Assembly (NCBI GenBank): GCA_002344975.1
Contig: DDUV01000046.1
Location: 1-9,253, forward strand
DNA length: 9,253 nt
Reading direction: 5' to 3'
Source of the DNA: Saprospiraceae bacterium UBA2329
GTDB lineage: Bacteria; Bacteroidota; Bacteroidia; Chitinophagales; Saprospiraceae
A program made the position numbers and the translations under genes. Below the pieces are notes generated by a model. That model made no database searches. It had not been told where the DNA came from and was given only the letters and a program-made list of their open reading frames with translations. Of the stretch, positions 6,910-9,253 are shown one piece after another. How positions within the stretch are numbered: position 1 is the stretch's first letter; every line of letters begins with the position of its first letter.

Positions 6910-7719
6910 ATGGCAAACAATCTCTTACAAGGTAAAAAAGGCATCATCTTTGGTGCGCTCGACGACAAATCCATCGCCTGGAAAGTAGCCGAACGCTGCC
7001 ACGAAGAAGGCGCTCAGATCGTGCTCACCAACGCGCCGGTAGCCCTGCGTTTTGGTCAGATCAACGAACTGGCCGCCAAAATCGGCGCCGAAATCATACC
7101 CGCCGACGCCACCAGCATGGAGGACATGGAAAACCTCTTCCGCCGCTCTATGGAAATCTTCGGCGGCCCCTGCGACTTCGTGCTGCACTCCATCGGCATG
7201 TCCCTCAACGTGCGCAAAGGCAAGTCCTACACCGACCTCAACCACGAGTGGATGCTCAAAACCTTCGACATTTCGGCCATGTCCTTCCACCGCATGATGC
7301 AGGTGATGATGAAATTGGACGCCATCTCCGAAGGCGGTTCCATCCTCGCCCTGTCGTACATTGCCGCCCAACGCGTCTTCCCCGACTACAACGAAATGGC
7401 CGAGTCGAAAGCCCTGCTCGAGTCCTTCGCCCGCAGCTTCGGCTACCACTTCGGCACCCAAAAGAAAGTGCGCGTCAACACGATTTCGCAGTCGCCTACC
7501 AAAACCACTGCCGGCACCGGCGTCAAAGGTTTTATGGAGTTCTTCGACTACGCCGACAAGATGTCGCCGCTGGGCAATGCCTCCTCCGAGGCCTGCGCCG
7601 ACTACTGCGTGGTCATGTTTTCCGATCTCACCCGCATGGTCACCATGCAAAATCTCTTCCACGACGGCGGTTTCTCCAACATGGGCATGAACCCCGCTGT
7701 GTTCGGCATCGAGGGCTGA
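6910..7719 (+). CDS. fabI: Enoyl-[acyl-carrier-protein] reductase (NADH), FabI
   Basis: Catalyses the last reductive step of each fatty-acid elongation round, reducing trans-2-enoyl-ACP with NADH; it works as a cytoplasmic tetramer and is the family targeted by triclosan. The 269-aa protein has the Rossmann dinucleotide loop GALDDKSIAW (15-24), HSIGMS (93-98), and the FabI active-site pattern Tyr150-x9-Tyr160-x6-Lys167 in SYIAAQRVFPDYNEMAESK. The substrate loop SPTKTTAGTGVKGF and the ending LFHDGGFSNMGMN are typical of Bacteroidota FabI. It differs from FabG-like reductases by the extra six-residue spacing before the catalytic lysine. The start ATG has adenines at -3 and -6 and no Shine-Dalgarno sequence. 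The 27-base gap after recN contains no recognisable promoter, so read-through from recN is likely. A strong intrinsic terminator follows. Confidence 0.97.
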   Translation: MANNLLQGKKGIIFGALDDKSIAWKVAERCHEEGAQIVLTNAPVALRFGQINELAAKIGAEIIPADATSMEDMENLFRRSMEIFGGPCDFVLHSIGMSLNVRKGKSYTDLNHEWMLKTFDISAMSFHRMMQVMMKLDAISEGGSILALSYIAAQRVFPDYNEMAESKALLESFARSFGYHFGTQKKVRVNTISQSPTKTTAGTGVKGFMEFFDYADKMSPLGNASSEACADYCVVMFSDLTRMVTMQNLFHDGGFSNMGMNPAVFGIEG

Positions 7720-7746
7720 TAATCGCCCCTCTACTTAGGTGTTCTT

Positions 7747-7792
7747 ACGACGTTTGCCGGGCTTGGAATAGTCGGGCAAACGTCGTTTTTTT
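7747..7792 (+). terminator. Rho-independent terminator of fabI
   Basis: A perfect 12-bp stem, acgacgtttgcc (7747-7758) with ggcaaacgtcgt (7775-7786), closes a 16-base loop and runs straight into seven T residues (7786-7792). It starts 27 bases after the fabI stop codon and should end the recN-fabI transcript. There is no A-tract on the left side, so it should work in the + direction only. Confidence 0.92.
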
Positions 7793-7800
7793 ATGGCAGC

Positions 7801-7880
7801 CGCCCGCTCGTCGCCAGAGCTGTTAGCTTTACCCCCGCAATAACCGGCCAAAGCTAACAGATATCTTCCTGCTGCGGGCG
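7801..7880. repeat. Nested inverted repeat downstream of the fabI terminator
   Basis: A perfect 11-bp pair, ctgttagcttt (7820-7830) and aaagctaacag (7850-7860), has a 19-base loop. Outside it, cgcccgc (7801-7807) pairs perfectly with gcgggcg (7874-7880), leaving internal loops of 12 and 13 bases. The two tiers together could form one branched-free hairpin of about 80 bases. No T-tract follows, so it is not an ordinary terminator. Possible roles are a structured RNA, an operator, or remains of a mobile palindrome; the sequence does not decide. Confidence 0.6.
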
Positions 7881-7907
7881 CCGCGTGCTTTGCTCTTACC
7901 TCCTCCA

Positions 7908-8019
7908 GGCGATATAAAATAAATTTTCATTTTTGTCAAAGGATTAACTAAGTAAACGCTTCATTTTAAGTGTCTTAGCTAATTCTTTGGCCTGAAGAAA
8001 ATGAAAATTTATTTTCGCC
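7908..8019. repeat. Long AT-rich palindrome (MITE-like or structured element)
   Basis: Almost the whole segment can fold back on itself. The outer arms at 7916-7933 and 7998-8015 are perfect 18-bp inverted repeats (left arm reads aaaataaattttcatttt). Inside them, 7935-7952 and 7974-7991 pair at 15 of 18 positions, and acgctt (7956-7961) pairs with aagtgt (7968-7973) with one G-T wobble, leaving a 6-base tip loop. Outside, ggcg (7908-7911) pairs with cgcc (8016-8019). Only small bulges interrupt the stem. The arms are far richer in A and T than the flanking sequence. Such compact palindromes are typical of non-autonomous miniature elements or REP-like sequences. No convincing target-site duplication was seen and no transposase is nearby. 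Confidence 0.8.
7986..8017 (+). promoter_or_regulatory. Possible promoter in the right arm of the palindrome
   Basis: TTTG at 7986-7989 is followed after 20 bases by TATTTTCG at 8010-8017, which matches the Bacteroidota -7 element TAnnTTTG at five of six defined bases. Transcription would start near 8021 and give a leader of about 158 bases for the gene at 8179. The mirror-image left arm read on the - strand is a poorer match. It is the best candidate promoter I find between the fabI terminator and the last gene, but it is weak. Confidence 0.3.
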
Positions 8020-8178
8020 CCACCGTCGGTACCGCTTCGCCCGCTGCTGCAAGGCCCTGCTCCCGGTAGTTGTCAGCCGCCCCATATCTGCCCTTCGCCC
8101 TGATTTTCGCCACACCCCCGTCAACAACTCGATCAATAGATCGTTAAGCATAAACCCACCCGACACATCTGCATTGCT
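8020..8178. other. Non-coding leader region before the last gene
   Basis: This is the last part of the 459-base gap between fabI and the final gene. It is GC-rich up to about 8120. I see no ORF of note, tRNA or recognisable RNA family here. The only local structure is a small 5-bp hairpin, cgatc (8130-8134) with gatcg (8139-8143), over a 4-base loop. There is no Shine-Dalgarno sequence before the ATG at 8179. Confidence 0.5.
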
Positions 8179-9253
8179 ATGAGTCTGCGTATCCTGATTG
8201 TTTGTCTGTTGTGTTCCCATCTGCTGTCCGGACAGGTGGTGGTGGAGTATGCCGTTCGCATCGAAGAAGAGGTCAGCCTCCTGCAACGCGCCACCCTGCC
8301 GCAGCGCGTACTCATAGCCACCAACGGCAATCGGGTGGTGGTGCGCGGATTTTGGGAAACGCCCCGCAACAGTTACCAACTCTATGTGCCCGAAGAACAG
8401 GTATTTTATCACTGCGATCTGGAGAGCGATATTGCCGTGCGCTACAAGGCCGAGCCGAGTGGCCCGGTCTGGCTGGTTTCCGGCTCAACGGCTACCCTTG
8501 CCGGACTGGCGTGTAAAGAGGCTTTCACCGTCATAGAGGCGGATACCTTCCCCATTTTTTACACCGATGCTTTCGGAGTTCAGTTTTGCCAGGTGGCGCC
8601 TGTGCCCGGTTTTGCCATGCGCTACACCAAGCGTTTGCAGGGCATCAAAGTGACTTATGAAGCCGTGAAGTACCACTTTGAAATGGTGCCAGAAGGCATG
8701 TTTTCCCTCATTGGCAAAAAAGTATTCGACAGCGATAACCCCGCCGACGGTCGGCAGTGGGCCATGCAAATTGGCCGAAAGGCCCCCAAAATAAAGACCG
8801 CCTGTCTGGACGGCTCCCAATTGACCCCCAAATCTTACGCGGGCAAAGTATTGGTGCTCGATTTCAACAGCTTGGGCTGGGGCGGTTTCAATGTCAACGA
8901 TCTCAACTGGTTGGATACCTACGCCAAAGAATACGCCGACCACCCCAATGTAATGTTCGTTTCGGTTTTCCGCGAATCGGAAGACAACCTGCGCCGCCTG
9001 TTGCCGCTCTTGCGCCCCGGCTACAAGGTCATTGCCGACGGCCAGTTTTACAACGACGCTTTCAACATCGAACTCCTGCCGGCCACCATCGTCATCAATC
9101 GGTACGGCCGCATTGCCGAGTATGTGGCAGGCCGCACGCCTTTGTCGGAGGCCCGCCTGCGCCGCGCCATTGATCTGGCGTTGAGCGGCGGCCTGAAACC
9201 GGCGGGGGTGGGGGGGGGGGGGGGGGGGAGGGGGGGGGGGGGGTCCGGGGGGG
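8179..9253 (+). CDS. Exported GLPGLI-like / thioredoxin-fold protein without redox cysteines (3' partial)
   Basis: The frame is open from the ATG at 8179 to the window end, about 341 reliable residues before the poly-G tail. A signal peptide is visible (MSLRILIVCLLCSHLLSGQ, probable cleavage after SG, before QVVVEY). Residues ~20-180 form a beta-rich region; TLAGLACKEAFTV and PVPGFAMRY recall the GYKCKKA and pG motifs of GLPGLI/DUF4412-type domains, a tentative match. From about residue 195 a TlpA/AhpC-like thioredoxin fold begins (IGRKAPKIKTACLDGSQLTPKSYAGKVLVLDF). Where redox-active members have WCxxC, this protein has Leu-Gly-Trp234-Gly-Gly-Phe237, so both cysteines are absent. The cis-proline (Pro301 in LLPATIVINRYGRI) and the following helix are retained. 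It is therefore probably a periplasmic binding or structural protein rather than a disulfide oxidoreductase. The fold appears nearly complete when the sequence degenerates after about 9203. Confidence 0.75.
   Translation, partial: MSLRILIVCLLCSHLLSGQVVVEYAVRIEEEVSLLQRATLPQRVLIATNGNRVVVRGFWETPRNSYQLYVPEEQVFYHCDLESDIAVRYKAEPSGPVWLVSGSTATLAGLACKEAFTVIEADTFPIFYTDAFGVQFCQVAPVPGFAMRYTKRLQGIKVTYEAVKYHFEMVPEGMFSLIGKKVFDSDNPADGRQWAMQIGRKAPKIKTACLDGSQLTPKSYAGKVLVLDFNSLGWGGFNVNDLNWLDTYAKEYADHPNVMFVSVFRESEDNLRRLLPLLRPGYKVIADGQFYNDAFNIELLPATIVINRYGRIAEYVAGRTPLSEARLRRAIDLALSGGLKPAGVGGGGGGRGGGGSGG
9204..9253. other. Poly-G tail, probable sequencing or assembly artefact
   Basis: Of these 50 bases 45 are G; the exceptions are at 9209, 9229 and 9244-9246. 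Two-colour Illumina chemistry reads absent signal as G, and such runs are often assembled onto contig ends. Translated, it would give a glycine-rich tail on the last protein that should not be trusted. A genuine G-tract of this length at the window edge is less likely. Confidence 0.85.

Noticed and set aside
7916..8015. Invertible promoter switch flanked by 18-bp inverted repeats, as known in Bacteroides surface-polysaccharide loci.
   Set aside because: The 64-base interior is itself mostly palindromic, so inversion would change little. It is much shorter than known switches, and no recombinase gene is in view.
7801..8019. Integron attC site or CRISPR repeats as explanation of the hairpins.
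   Set aside because: No convincing paired GTTRRRY/RYYYAAC core sites were seen, there is no repeated spacer pattern, and no integrase or cas gene is present.
8202..8516. Overlapping + strand frames at 8202-8516 and 8757-9173 as separate small genes.
   Set aside because: They are Arg/Pro/Gly-rich shadow frames within the last gene, whose own frame gives a coherent signal peptide and thioredoxin fold.

Overview
This window is a chromosomal housekeeping segment from a member of the Bacteroidota. Four things point there. The FabI sequence has the C-terminal style of that phylum. Start codons lack Shine-Dalgarno sequences. At least two promoters match the phylum's TAnnTTTG -7 element. The secreted proteins (a GH113-like hydrolase, a small lipoprotein, a thioredoxin-fold protein) are of types common there. 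A moderate to high GC content and a GT5 GlgA paired with a cyanobacterial/plant-like GlgC suggest a Saprospiria/Chitinophagia/Cytophagia-type lineage rather than Bacteroidales, but the sequence alone does not settle this. All seven genes lie on the + strand.

Layout. 70-1092 encodes a secreted GH113-like glycosidase. A clear Bacteroidota promoter (1125-1154) precedes a small lipoprotein gene (1183-1518), followed after short gaps by glgA (1556-2995) and glgC (3027-4298). GlgC makes ADP-glucose and GlgA polymerises it, so these two form a compact glycogen-synthesis unit. Branching and degrading enzymes are not in the window. A 216-base gap carries two facing arrays of 7-bp repeats. Then come upp (uracil salvage, 4515-5165), recN (DNA repair, 5224-6882, with its own -7 element) and fabI (fatty-acid elongation, 6910-7719), which ends at a strong intrinsic terminator (7747-7792).

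The 459-base gap after fabI is the most structured non-coding part. After the terminator there is a nested GC-capped inverted repeat (7801-7880) and a ~112-base AT-rich, nearly complete palindrome (7908-8019) with perfect 18-bp arms. The right arm of the palindrome contains a possible promoter facing the last gene.

The last gene (8179 to the end) is open at its 3' side. It encodes an exported two-part protein: an N-terminal region resembling GLPGLI/DUF4412-type domains and a C-terminal TlpA/thioredoxin-like domain in which both redox cysteines are missing. The final ~50 bases are almost pure G and look like a sequencing or assembly artefact at a contig end.

I found no convincing new multi-gene system. 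The items most worth a second look are the long palindrome, the facing heptad arrays and the cysteine-less thioredoxin-fold protein.
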